From NCBI GenBank assembly GCA_964476185.1, contig CAYYZO010000001.1, positions 44,952 to 108,951 of the forward strand: DNA of 64,000 bases, written 5' to 3'. Shown here piece by piece: positions 8,093 to 16,675 of the stretch. The stretch's first letter is position 1, and the number at the start of each line of letters is the position of its first letter. The notes below the pieces were generated by a model. It was not told where the DNA came from. It searched no databases and saw only the letters and a program-made list of their open reading frames with translations. Source of the DNA: DATNBU01 sp964476185 (GTDB taxonomy: Bacteria > Desulfobacterota > Binatia > UBA1149 > CAITLU01). Both the position numbers and the translations under genes were made by a program.

Positions 8093-9505
8093 TCAGGTCT
8101 GGGAGGAGAGTGCAATCGTGTTCAGCGGTTCGGCCGCCGACTGCTCGAGCAGGTCGGACAGACCCGGCACCAGGCGATACTCGAGGCCGAGCTTGCGGCA
8201 CGCCTCCGTGATCTCGCGCAGCACCACCGGGTCGAGGTCCACGAGCGAGATGAGCACCATCTCGACCCCGTGCAGGCTCGCCGACATCGCGATGTCGGTC
8301 GCGCCGCCCATGACCCGCACACCATGGATCAGCGCCCCCCAGCGATGGGGCTCGTGATCGATGATGCCGACGGGCATGAACCGGGATTTCGGATCCTCCA
8401 GCAGGGAACGAAGGATCGTCTCGCCGCCGTGCCCCGCGCCGGCCACCAGCACCTTCACGAACGGGCCCTTCTCCTCGTTACGGGCCGCGCCGCTCTGGAT
8501 GGAACGGATGATATAGCGCGCACCGCCGGCCAGGAAAAGCAGCAGGATCCAGTCGATCACGAACACCGCGCGCGAGTGGCGCTGCATCGAAAACGTCGCG
8601 GCGATGACGAGCAGCGCCGAGCTCACGCTGACGGCCTTCACCAGCACGGCGAGGTCGCGGCGGCCCAGCCATCGTGACGACCTCTGGTACAACTTGTAAT
8701 AGACGAAGACGGGCGGCTTGAGGACCAGCACCCATGCCAGCGTCTTGCCCGCGTAGGCCCAGAGCGCCGGCTCCAGGCTCCAGTCGAACTTGATCAGGTT
8801 GGCGACCACGTAGGCCACCACCATCAGGAGCATGTCGAGGCCGAGCTGCGCGAAACGGTAACGGTTGCGTGCGAAGAAGCCCCGCTTGAACTGCGACGTC
8901 GCGACGTGGAGGAAGCCGCCGACCAGGAAGCGCACGTCGCCCCAGAAGGTCGCGGCCCGCACGTACTCGAGGTCGCGCGAGAGCTTCTCGGGCAGGATGC
9001 TCTGGATGTAGTACTCCTCGACGTTCTCGCACCCCTCGGGGTACTTCTCGACCTCGTCGCGTCCGTCGACCTGGCTCGGGCCGATGATTCCCGGCTTGAC
9101 CGAAAGCACGTCACGGAACTCGGGCGCATAGAAGTTCGTGAAGTACGGATCCTCCGGACGCGGACCGACGAAGGACATGTCGCCGAGCAGGACATTGAGA
9201 AGCTGCGGCAACTCGTCGAGCTTGCTCCATCGCAGGAATTGCCCGACCGCCGTGATTCGCGGGTCGCGCTTGACGGTCAGGCGGGCTCCGCTGCGGTAGG
9301 CGCCGACGATCATCGTGCGGAACTTGAAGATGCGGAAGCGCGTGCCGTTCGGCCCCGCCCTCTCCTGCCGGAAGAACACCGGACCGCGCGTGTCGAGCTT
9401 GATCAACGCCGCGATGACGGCGAACACCGGAGCGAGCACGACGACTCCGCCGAGGGACACGACGAAGTCGAAGGCGCGCTTGGCTCTGGCTCCCGCCGTC
9501 GTCAC
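8093..9505 (-). CDS. phosphoglycosyl transferase fused to CapD/FlaA1-type N-terminal half (domain order inverted)
   Basis: A 470-residue protein. Residues 1-200 are a monotopic phosphoglycosyl transferase (bacterial sugar transferase): a membrane helix at about 13-35, FRIFKFRTM at 58-65, the Asp97-Glu98 dyad in SKLDELPQLLN and the SFVGPRPE signature. Such enzymes place the first sugar phosphate on undecaprenyl phosphate. Residues 215-330 contain about four membrane helices and residues 350-450 a Rossmann domain (VLVAGAGHGGE), the half normally found at the N-terminus of CapD/WbpM-type dehydratases or of WbaP/WcaJ. Here it follows the transferase and has no catalytic dehydratase domain. The GTG start is 4 bases after the upstream stop. 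Likely initiates repeat-unit assembly. Confidence 0.85.
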   Translation of the reverse strand: MTTAGARAKRAFDFVVSLGGVVVLAPVFAVIAALIKLDTRGPVFFRQERAGPNGTRFRIFKFRTMIVGAYRSGARLTVKRDPRITAVGQFLRWSKLDELPQLLNVLLGDMSFVGPRPEDPYFTNFYAPEFRDVLSVKPGIIGPSQVDGRDEVEKYPEGCENVEEYYIQSILPEKLSRDLEYVRAATFWGDVRFLVGGFLHVATSQFKRGFFARNRYRFAQLGLDMLLMVVAYVVANLIKFDWSLEPALWAYAGKTLAWVLVLKPPVFVYYKLYQRSSRWLGRRDLAVLVKAVSVSSALLVIAATFSMQRHSRAVFVIDWILLLFLAGGARYIIRSIQSGAARNEEKGPFVKVLVAGAGHGGETILRSLLEDPKSRFMPVGIIDHEPHRWGALIHGVRVMGGATDIAMSASLHGVEMVLISLVDLDPVVLREITEACRKLGLEYRLVPGLSDLLEQSAAEPLNTIALSSQT

Positions 9506-9509
9506 GACT

Positions 9510-10856
9510 TCACGCCGCCGAAGCGACCCTCCCTGCCCTCGCGTCGATCCGCTCGTCGAACACTCGCGCGAGATCCTCGAGGTTCCGGTTGCGGTCCCAG
9601 AGGTCGGCCACTCGCGCGAGGCCAGCCCGGCGCAGGCGCGACGCGAGATCCGGATCGCCCGCGATGCGGGCGATGGCATCGGCCATCGCCGCGGCGTCGC
9701 GCTGCGGCACCAGGAGTCCGGACACGCCGTCCTCGACGAGTTCCGGGATGCCTCCCATCCGCGTCGAGACGATCGGCAACCCGACGGCCATCGCCTCGGC
9801 GATGACGTTCGGGATCACGTCCTGTCTTCCGAAGTTGGTCATCTCGATGCTGCCCATCGCGTACACGTCGCAGTCGCGATACAGCGCCACCAGACGATCA
9901 TGGTCCAAATAGCCGTGAAAAACTATCCGGTCCGTGACGCCCAGACGCTTGGCCTGCTCCTCGAGATACCCTCGCTGCGGTCCGTCTCCGGCCAGGTGAA
10001 GCCGGGCGTTGACGCCCTGCGCCACGAGACGGCTCACCGCGTCCACGATGAAGTGGAAGCCCTTGTACTCCTTGAACCAGCCCACGCTGACAATGCGGAA
10101 CTCGTCGCCGGGCGACCTCGGCCCGGGCTGGAACCGCTGCAGGTTCGTCCCGTGGTAGTTCAGCACGATCCGCGCCGCCGCGTCCGGGGAGCACATCGAG
10201 GCGAGGTAGCGGCGGTTGTAGTCGGCGCACGTGACGAAGAAGTCGGCCGCCTCGAGCTTGGCCGGCAGCATCCACGGCATCATGTGGATGTCGTACGCGT
10301 GGGCCGTGACGCTGAACGGGATCCCGCTCCATTGGCGAACCAGCATCCCGACCGTCGCAGGATAGGTGGCCCAGTGGCAGTGGACGTGGGGAATGCCGTC
10401 GCGCCGGAACACGTCCGAGAGGTAGATCGCGTGCGGCACCATCATCAGCGACTTGAGGAGATAGAACCACTTGTTGCCGCGGTACAGCACGTCGAGCCAG
10501 TCCTCGAGCCCGAACGTCTCCGGCCCCGGGGCGTCGCTGCTGCGACGAAGCGGGACCCTGCCGCGCCAGGCCTTCCAGACCGTGCGAAACAGACCGGCCA
10601 CCCCCGCCGGGTCGGACTTCAGCGCCGCGAAGAACGGCCTCCACAACTCGAGGGAACCGTAGCCCGGGCAGTAGTGGGTCTGGTCGATGAGCCCGCGCGC
10701 TTCCGCCTGCTGGAGATCGCGGTCGACGCGCGAAAGCAGCGAGTAGAGGCGGATGTCGTAGCCGTGCTGCTTCAACCAGACGACCTCGGCGAGCGTGAAG
10801 GTCTGGTTGATGACCGGAAACAGCGGAAACAGGTATGCAATCGTTCGACCGGTCAT
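9510..10856 (-). CDS. glycosyltransferase family 4 (colanic-acid-type)
   Basis: A 448-residue GT-B glycosyltransferase. The start TIAYLFPLFPVINQTFTLAE is typical of exopolysaccharide GT4 enzymes such as colanic-acid WcaL-like proteins. The C-terminal half carries FRIVSVGWFKEYKGFHFIVDA and the phosphate/sugar-binding region FGRQDVIPNVIAEAMAVGLP with the two conserved glutamates. It adds a sugar to the lipid-linked oligosaccharide at the inner membrane. It lies directly upstream of the sugar transferase (4-base gap) and downstream of the CpsD-like ATPase. Family secure, specificity unknown. Confidence 0.88.
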   Translation of the reverse strand: MTGRTIAYLFPLFPVINQTFTLAEVVWLKQHGYDIRLYSLLSRVDRDLQQAEARGLIDQTHYCPGYGSLELWRPFFAALKSDPAGVAGLFRTVWKAWRGRVPLRRSSDAPGPETFGLEDWLDVLYRGNKWFYLLKSLMMVPHAIYLSDVFRRDGIPHVHCHWATYPATVGMLVRQWSGIPFSVTAHAYDIHMMPWMLPAKLEAADFFVTCADYNRRYLASMCSPDAAARIVLNYHGTNLQRFQPGPRSPGDEFRIVSVGWFKEYKGFHFIVDAVSRLVAQGVNARLHLAGDGPQRGYLEEQAKRLGVTDRIVFHGYLDHDRLVALYRDCDVYAMGSIEMTNFGRQDVIPNVIAEAMAVGLPIVSTRMGGIPELVEDGVSGLLVPQRDAAAMADAIARIAGDPDLASRLRRAGLARVADLWDRNRNLEDLARVFDERIDARAGRVASAA

Positions 10857-10950
10857 GCTGCGGCATCCGCCTGCGGCCGCGCGGGCGGTCCCGCGCGACG
10901 AGAGTGCTCCGGCCGCCGCAGGGCCCGCACCCCCGGCGACCGGGCGACGA

Positions 10951-11682
10951 TCACCCGATCAGTGCCGAGAAGCGCTCGGGAATGTACTGACGGGTCTTGT
11001 TGAGCACGACGCCGAGGATGTTGGCGCCGGACTCCCGTAGGATCTCGCTTGCCCGGGCCGCCACGCTGACCGGCGTCGCGTCCGCCTCGATGACGAGGAT
11101 CACGCCGTCGACGAGCGGTGCGATCGCGCGTGCGTCCGGATAGAGCGTGATCGGAGGCGCGTCGATCAAGGTTACGTCGCCGAGCCGCGCGAGGCCCTCG
11201 ACGGCTTCGGGCGTGCGCGGGTTGTCGATCACGTCCACCGCGCTCAGACGGCCGTTGCCGGCCGTCACGATCGCCACGCCCTCGAGGTCCGTCGGCTGGA
11301 CGACTTCGTCGAGACGCTTGTCTTCGGCGATCACGTTCATGAATCCAGCCTGGCCGCTCACGTTCATGAGGCGCCAGAGCGCCGGAGTGCGCAGGTTCAT
11401 GTCCACCAGCAGCGCGCGGGAGCGCCCGCCGCCGGCGATCGCCTTCGCCAGAAGGCACGCGACGCTCGAGGTCCCCTCCCCGTGCAGGGAGCTGACGACG
11501 AGCACGGATCGAACCGTGTCACCGACCGCCGACCCCATGAGCGCACGACGGAGCTCGTAGTACTCGTCCGCGCCGTGCAGCGGGATCGTCGGCGCGACGT
11601 GGTCGATGTCGAACGTCTGGGCCGCTCGTTCCTGGGCGCGGAGGGCTTCGGCTCGCTTGAGCGCTTCGTAGGTCTTGCTCAT
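10951..11682 (-). CDS. CpsD/CapB-like polysaccharide ATPase with degenerate Walker A
   Basis: A 243-residue member of the bacterial tyrosine kinase/MinD-like family; MSKTYEALKRAE at the N-terminus is typical of Wzz-associated kinases. The expected Walker A reads SSLHGEGTSS at residues 64-73, so the invariant P-loop lysine is Thr71. The A' motif LLVDMNLRTP and Walker B-like VTLIDAPP are kept. There is no tyrosine cluster at the C-terminus (only one Tyr, in TRQYIPERF), so autophosphorylation is doubtful. It sits 3 bases downstream of the Wzz gene, its usual partner. It probably binds the co-polymerase to control chain length, perhaps as a pseudo-kinase. Confidence 0.82.
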   Translation of the reverse strand: MSKTYEALKRAEALRAQERAAQTFDIDHVAPTIPLHGADEYYELRRALMGSAVGDTVRSVLVVSSLHGEGTSSVACLLAKAIAGGGRSRALLVDMNLRTPALWRLMNVSGQAGFMNVIAEDKRLDEVVQPTDLEGVAIVTAGNGRLSAVDVIDNPRTPEAVEGLARLGDVTLIDAPPITLYPDARAIAPLVDGVILVIEADATPVSVAARASEILRESGANILGVVLNKTRQYIPERFSALIG

Positions 11683-11685
11683 CGC

Positions 11686-13275
11686 CTACACCGTCCGGCC
11701 GCCGCCGTTGTTGCCGCGGAAGTTGTTGGCCGGACGCCGCGCGTTCCCGACGCGATAGCCGTTGCCGGTGTTCTGCTGGTTGCCCTGCTGGTTCTGTTCC
11801 AGGTTGTTGCCCTGGAAGTTCAGGTTGCCGCCGGGACCGCCGGGGCCGACGGCCAGAGGAATCGCCGCGAGCACCGGAAGGTCGAGGTGGTGACGGACGT
11901 CGAGGTCGCTGTTCATCACCGGGTTGATCAGCTCGACGACGACCGCGGCGCTGATGCCGAGGAACAGTGCGAGGAAGGTCGTCAGCGCGAACGTGACGGT
12001 GCGGTAGTCGGGCTCCCGCTGCAGCGGAGCCGCCGCGGCCTCGATCACCGAGACGTTGGACAGGCCCGCCAGGTCCATGGCCTCCGAGACCCGGACCTCG
12101 TTCAGCTTGCCGAGCACCGCATCGTAGCGCTTCTTGGCCTCCTCGCGGTCGCGGCGCAGGCGCATGACCTCGTAGTGCTTGGCGTGCAGGACGCGGATCT
12201 TGCCCTCGTAGTCGGTGATGCGCTCGGCGAGCATCGCGCGACGCGCCTCGAGGGCGCCGAGTTCGGCCTGGGACGAGAGCAGGTCTTCCTGCAGGCGGCG
12301 CCGCGTCGGCGTCTGCGACATCTTCTTGCGACCGACGACCGAGCCTTCCTGGCCGGCCACCTGCGACTTGATCGCGGCGATCTCCGTCTCCACGTCGACG
12401 ACGAGCCGGTGCTGCGGCGTGTAGAGCTGCAGCAGCCGCTCGCGCTCCATCTCGAGCCGGGCCAGGTTCTGCCGCAGGTACCCGAGGAGCGGATTCGGGA
12501 TCATCTCGGTCTCGACCGCTTCCTGCTCGGGAATGTACTCGAGCTCGGCCTCGATCGCGGCGACCTTGGTCGTCAACTCGGTGACCTGGGCCTCGCTTCG
12601 CCGAAGGTCCGCTTCGAGCTGCGCCCGCTGGCGGAGCAGGTTGTCCTTCTCGGTAGCGACCGAGGTCAGGCCGTGCGCGGCGTCGAAGCGCTCGAGCTCG
12701 AGGTCGGCCTGGACGAAGTTCTCCTTGGCCGCCTGCGTCTCCTTGTCGAAGAACGCGAGCGCCCCCGGCGCCTTGTGGCTCTCGATGTGGTAGCGCTCGT
12801 AGAGGGCCACCAGCGTGTTCACCACGTGAATGGCGAAGTCGGGATCGGAGCTTCGGTAGGAAACCTCGACGACGTTCGACTGGGGCTTGCGGACGGCGCC
12901 CACCCGCTGCTCGAGCTGTACGACGCTCGGCACGGGGAACGCCCCCTCGGGATTCGTGGCCGACTGGTTCTCGAGCTCGTCGTGCAGGCGGCGCATCAGG
13001 TCGCGGCTGCGGATCAGCTGCAGCTCCGAGTTCACGACCATTTCGTTCGGAAGCGACGAGACCGAACGATTGCGCTCCAGCGGGGAGACCTCGGCATAGG
13101 CGCGGTCCCTCGTGATCATGATCTTGGACTGCGCACTGTAGACCGGCTGCCGGATGAGGAAATTGAACAGGTTGAACGGCACGACGATGGTCGCGATCAC
13201 GAGCGCCACGAGGCGCCACCGCTTGAATACGGCGGTGATGGCCTGGCGCAGGAGGTAGAGAGATCGCTGATCCAT
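11686..13275 (-). CDS. Wzz/GumC-type chain-length determinant with Asn/Gln/Gly-rich tail
   Basis: A 529-residue polysaccharide co-polymerase. An N-terminal membrane helix (about 20-40, WRLVALVIATIVVPFNLFNF) and the Wzz domain are followed by a long periplasmic coiled coil (about 175-370, including QAAKENFVQADLELERF and REEAKKRYDAVLGKLNE). A second helix lies at about 440-460 (LALFLGISAAVVVELINP), with a cytoplasmic end. The last 50 residues (roughly 11690-11845) are a low-complexity Asn/Gln/Gly tail with units such as NQQGNQQN and NNFRGNNGGG, not seen in standard Wzz proteins. Function: sets exopolysaccharide chain length with the ATPase encoded 3 bases downstream. Family assignment is strong. 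Confidence 0.9.
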   Translation of the reverse strand: MDQRSLYLLRQAITAVFKRWRLVALVIATIVVPFNLFNFLIRQPVYSAQSKIMITRDRAYAEVSPLERNRSVSSLPNEMVVNSELQLIRSRDLMRRLHDELENQSATNPEGAFPVPSVVQLEQRVGAVRKPQSNVVEVSYRSSDPDFAIHVVNTLVALYERYHIESHKAPGALAFFDKETQAAKENFVQADLELERFDAAHGLTSVATEKDNLLRQRAQLEADLRRSEAQVTELTTKVAAIEAELEYIPEQEAVETEMIPNPLLGYLRQNLARLEMERERLLQLYTPQHRLVVDVETEIAAIKSQVAGQEGSVVGRKKMSQTPTRRRLQEDLLSSQAELGALEARRAMLAERITDYEGKIRVLHAKHYEVMRLRRDREEAKKRYDAVLGKLNEVRVSEAMDLAGLSNVSVIEAAAAPLQREPDYRTVTFALTTFLALFLGISAAVVVELINPVMNSDLDVRHHLDLPVLAAIPLAVGPGGPGGNLNFQGNNLEQNQQGNQQNTGNGYRVGNARRPANNFRGNNGGGRTV

Positions 13276-13300
13276 CGGTTGCGGTTGCCTTTCCCGGTCC

Positions 13301-14020
13301 TCACCAACCGAGCGGCCGGGTCGTCGGCTCGCGGATCGGGATCAGGTCGATGATCCACTGGCGCACCCAGAGATCGGCGTTCGTGATCCAGGTGGCCGGA
13401 ACGTAGATGACGTCGTTGGGACCGAGCGCGAGATCCTGGCTGGTGTCCCCCTTCTCGAGCACCCTGCGCATGTCCAGACGCTTCGCGGAGTAACCGCCCT
13501 GGGCGTTCCAGGCGATGTGGAGGACGCTGTCGAGGCGGGCCGTGTAAGAAAACCCGCCGCGCTCCATGACGGCGCGCAGCGTCGTCATCCCGGGCTTCAG
13601 GGTGACGTAGCCGGGCCGCTTCACCTCGCCGCCGATGTACGCGCGGTACGTCGTGAATTCCTTGACGGCGATCGTGATCTGCGGGTCCCTGTAGGTCAGC
13701 GACGCTCGCCGCGTCACTTCCGACGCCAGTTCGTCGGACGTCAGCCCGACGGCCTGGAACGATCCGAGCGAAGGAATGGCGAGCTGGCCATCCGGGCCGA
13801 TCGTGGCGTCGCCGGAGAGCTGCTCGTGGAACTGGGAAAAGACCTCGATGCGGTCGCCGGGCTGGAGGCGGTAGATCGGGGAAACGACCGGCTCGCTCGT
13901 CGCCCCCATCTCGAGCGGCGCGAACGCAGGATCCGGTGCAAGCGGCAGCGGCGGCTGGCTCTGAAAGCAGCCGGCGAGCAGAACGGCCGGCAACAAGGTC
14001 AGCAGTGCACGCGCTTTCAT
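13301..14020 (-). CDS. Wza-type polysaccharide export lipoprotein
   Basis: A 239-residue outer-membrane export protein. MKARALLTLLPAVLLAGC is a lipoprotein signal with lipobox LAGC, followed by a Pro-rich linker. The Poly_export domain starts at YRLQPGDRIEVFS, and SLBB-like segments follow (TYRAYIGGEVKRPGYVTL, GPNDVIYVPA). It forms the outer-membrane channel for the polysaccharide. I use the ATG at 14020 because it begins a convincing lipoprotein signal; the open frame continues 104 codons upstream, but that stretch is Arg/Gly-rich and has no signal. First gene of the operon that runs to the flippase. At 239 residues it is shorter than E. coli Wza, which has extra C-terminal domains. Confidence 0.9.
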   Translation of the reverse strand: MKARALLTLLPAVLLAGCFQSQPPLPLAPDPAFAPLEMGATSEPVVSPIYRLQPGDRIEVFSQFHEQLSGDATIGPDGQLAIPSLGSFQAVGLTSDELASEVTRRASLTYRDPQITIAVKEFTTYRAYIGGEVKRPGYVTLKPGMTTLRAVMERGGFSYTARLDSVLHIAWNAQGGYSAKRLDMRRVLEKGDTSQDLALGPNDVIYVPATWITNADLWVRQWIIDLIPIREPTTRPLGW

Positions 14021-14536
14021 GAACTTTGGCCGCCAGTTCCCTGTTCTGCCCGTTGCAGTCTTCGTCGCCGCCCCGCCGTCGACGCCCGGCCGTTCGCCGA
14101 CGGCAAACGACGGACGGAAGTCCTGCGGGACCGAAGGATCCAGTTCCTCGGGAAGGCAGCCTGATGGGCCGAACGTCGCGGGCACGTCGGCGAGCGCGCT
14201 ACTTCCTCTCCGCACGGAGACTCCCCACCCCTGTCCAAGTCGGCTCGTCCGATCGCGGGAGGTTCCAGCGACACATCCCCGCAAATGATGCATCGCGCGA
14301 CGTTCCACCCGGGTCCTGACGAGATAGAGCATCCTAAGGAAACTTACAACAAAACCTCAATGCGTACCGCACGTTTCACACATTCCTGACACGTGCGCGC
14401 CGAGCCTCGGAACTCCTGGCCTGTGGCCGGCGAACCGGCACGTGACCCGACACGCACCGCGGATACTCGATCACCCGGCCATCGGGAGAGTACCTGTCGT
14501 CGCACCATGCAACAAGACTCGATTCCGCGAGCCTGT
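14021..14536 (-). promoter_or_regulatory. 516-base upstream/leader region of the exopolysaccharide operon
   Basis: No gene is supported here. Both flanking genes read leftward, so this is the promoter and leader region of the wza-to-flippase operon. Most of it is GC-rich, but 14330-14395 is clearly AT-richer than its surroundings, with runs such as AAACTTACAACAAAACC. I looked for a sigma-54 GG-N10-GC site, expected because the neighbouring regulator is of NtrC type, and found no convincing match. Confidence 0.45.
14323..14352 (-). promoter_or_regulatory. possible sigma-70-type promoter for the exopolysaccharide operon
   Basis: On the minus strand TTGTTG (14352-14347) and TCTATC (14328-14323) are separated by 18 bases inside the AT-rich patch, about 300 bases upstream of the Wza start. 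The match to -35/-10 consensus is only partial, so this is a weak suggestion. Confidence 0.2.
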
Positions 14537-16675
14537 TCAGGGAGTTTCGGAATCCAGCAGCTGGCGCGCGGCGGTCAGGGCGGCCTCCCGACCGGTGAAG
14601 CCGGTGGCGTAGACGGCGCGAACCGGGTTGTCCTTGCCCTTGGCGCTCGTCCGCAACTCGCGGCCGGGGAGCTTGGCCGCCGCCCAGGACGAAGCCTCGG
14701 CGATCTCGGCCGGTTCCGCGCTCTCGGCCACGAGAACCCGATACCCGCCGCCCTGCACCGGGTCGACCATGTGCTCGGGCTTCAGGAACGGCACGAACAC
14801 GTCACTTCCGACCGGCAGCTGGTGGGCGTTCCGGATGCCGGGATTGTGGCGGAAGATCTCCGTCAACACTGAGGAATCCACACTTCCATAGTACTGCATC
14901 GCGATCGCCCAGACCGTGTCGCCGCGGGTGACCCGGATGTGGCGGCCGACCACCGGCTTCTCCGCCGCCTTGACCGGCTTGACGGAGTTCCCCGACAACG
15001 ACGCGACGCTCTCCAGCCCGTCGGCAAGCCCGGACGGAGGCTCGGCCACCGACGGCGGCGCCTCCGAGGCGAGCCTCGAGGCGGCTGCGGCCTGGCGGGC
15101 CCGCGCGTCCTCGGCTGCTTCGATCGCCGCCTGCTGCTCGGCCCGCCGCAGGTCCTCCTGTTCCTCCCGCGCTCGTCGGGCCTGCTCGCGGGCCAGGCTC
15201 TCGCGCTCCGCGGCGAGTTCGGCCGCAAGGCGGGCGTCCTCCGGCCGCGGTTCCCCGTCCAGAGGCGCCACCGGCTCGACAGTGCCGCCATAAAGCCGGG
15301 CTGCGGTGGAGCGGGCCTTCTCCTCGGCACGACGCAGGCTGCCGGCCACCGTGTCCGCGAACGCCGGGTCGGCCGACGGCGAAGCGGCCGGTGGCGGCGC
15401 GACCGGAACCCGAACGGCCGACGCGCCTTCCCCGGTCGGTGCGGAAGCGAGTGAACCCACGGCCGGCGCGAGGCCGGCGGGAGCCGCCGCAGGCGATTCG
15501 GTTGCGGAGCCCGGCGAGGGGACGACCGGCGCGGGCGCCGTCTGGACCGGGGGCGGCGAAGGCGACGCGACCGGCGCCGAAGTCGCGGGAGGCGGCGCCA
15601 CGGGCGCGGAGGTTGCGAGCGGCGGCGCGACGGGCGCAGGCGCTGCCGGGACCGCGACAGCCGCCGTCCCGGGAGAACCCGCCGACGAAGGAACGGCAGC
15701 GGGACCGGGAACCGCCGGAGCGACCGGCGGCGGCTTGAAGTCGACCTGATCCTGGAACGAGCGGCCAAGGGCGAACGCCGCCACCAGGACGGCCGCCGCA
15801 ACACCTCCGTAGCGGACCGCCGGCAGCGCCAGGTACTCGCGAAGGTCGCTCCACCACGGCTGCGAACCGCCGATCCCGTCGAGGTCGCGGATCGCCGCAT
15901 TCATCACGGAGGCCGTGATCCGATCGCTGCCCTCCGCGAAGGCGATCATCATCGCATTGTCGCAGATCACGTTGATGACGCGCGGAATGCCCTGGGAGGC
16001 CTTCCAGCAGCGCAGCAGCGCGGAGGCCGTGAACAGTTCGGCCTTCTGGCCGCCGGCGCTTCGCAGCCTCGTCTCGACGTACGCGCGGATCTCGTCGGCG
16101 CGCATCGGCTTCAAGGTCGCGCGCACTCCGATCCGCTGGCGGAGCTGCCGTAGGTTCGGCCGGCGCAGCTTCTCCTCGAGCTCGGGCTGGCCGCTCAGGA
16201 CGATCTGGAGGATCTTTTCCTTGGAGGTCTCGAGATTCGAGAGCATTCGCAGCTCCTCGAGCACCCCGTCGTCGAGGGTCTGCGCTTCGTCGATGATCAC
16301 GACGACGTTACGCCCCTCGGTCAGTTGCTGGAGCAGGAACTGGTTCAGCTTCTCGATCAGCTGGAGGCGGCCGCCACCTTCAGCCCGGATGCCGAGTTCC
16401 ATGCACAGGTACTCGAGAAGCTCGTCGAAGCTGACGCCGGGATTGAAGACGAAGACGACGCGGGTCTCGCCCTCGATCTCGTCCACGATGCGCCGGAGCA
16501 GGGTCGTCTTTCCCGTGCCGGCTTCTCCGATCAGGGTCAGGAAACCCTTGCGGGACTTGATCCCGTACAGCACCGCGGCCAGCGCCTCGCGCGTGGACTC
16601 GTTGATGTAGTGGAACTTCGGGTCCGGCGTCAGATTGAACGGATTTTCCGACAGGTGGTAGAAGTGGGCGTACAT
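14537..16675 (-). CDS. ExeA-like AAA ATPase fused to Pro/Ala linker, coiled coil, LysM and SPOR-like C-terminus
   Basis: A 712-residue protein. The cytoplasmic N-terminal AAA ATPase resembles general-secretion protein A and the ATPases of exosortase/exopolysaccharide loci: ENPFNLTPDPKF at the start, Walker A GEAGTGKTT at 50-58, Walker B VVVIIDEAQTL near 124-134. A membrane helix (about 291-307) is followed by a Pro/Ala/Val-rich repeat linker (about 320-440), a charged Arg/Glu/Ala coiled coil (about 470-545), a LysM peptidoglycan-binding domain (about 575-625, starting IRVTRGDTVWAIAMQYYG) and a C-terminal segment resembling a SPOR repeat (AVYATGFTGREAALTAARQL). It may couple ATP use to cell-wall-anchored assembly of the export machine. 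Encoded between the regulators and the export genes. Confidence 0.85.
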   Translation of the reverse strand: MYAHFYHLSENPFNLTPDPKFHYINESTREALAAVLYGIKSRKGFLTLIGEAGTGKTTLLRRIVDEIEGETRVVFVFNPGVSFDELLEYLCMELGIRAEGGGRLQLIEKLNQFLLQQLTEGRNVVVIIDEAQTLDDGVLEELRMLSNLETSKEKILQIVLSGQPELEEKLRRPNLRQLRQRIGVRATLKPMRADEIRAYVETRLRSAGGQKAELFTASALLRCWKASQGIPRVINVICDNAMMIAFAEGSDRITASVMNAAIRDLDGIGGSQPWWSDLREYLALPAVRYGGVAAAVLVAAFALGRSFQDQVDFKPPPVAPAVPGPAAVPSSAGSPGTAAVAVPAAPAPVAPPLATSAPVAPPPATSAPVASPSPPPVQTAPAPVVPSPGSATESPAAAPAGLAPAVGSLASAPTGEGASAVRVPVAPPPAASPSADPAFADTVAGSLRRAEEKARSTAARLYGGTVEPVAPLDGEPRPEDARLAAELAAERESLAREQARRAREEQEDLRRAEQQAAIEAAEDARARQAAAASRLASEAPPSVAEPPSGLADGLESVASLSGNSVKPVKAAEKPVVGRHIRVTRGDTVWAIAMQYYGSVDSSVLTEIFRHNPGIRNAHQLPVGSDVFVPFLKPEHMVDPVQGGGYRVLVAESAEPAEIAEASSWAAAKLPGRELRTSAKGKDNPVRAVYATGFTGREAALTAARQLLDSETP
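15567..15640 (-). repeat. in-frame tandem repeat encoding APVAPPxATS units
   Basis: About 30-base units, imperfectly repeated, encode successive copies of a ten-residue APVAPP(L/P)ATS-type unit in the periplasmic linker of the ATPase. Typical of length-variable Pro-rich spacers. Confidence 0.6.

Noticed and set aside
11482..13353. 623-codon plus-strand open frame
   Set aside because: Exactly opposite the Wzz and CpsD-like genes; the product is a Leu/Arg/Val/Asp repeat mix with no family match.
14021..14332. Upstream extension of the Wza gene by 104 codons
   Set aside because: The internal ATG at 14020 begins a textbook lipoprotein signal; the extension has no helix or domain.
15567..15640. 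CRISPR-like array
   Set aside because: The repetition is an in-frame protein repeat with no spacers of even length; no cas genes are present.
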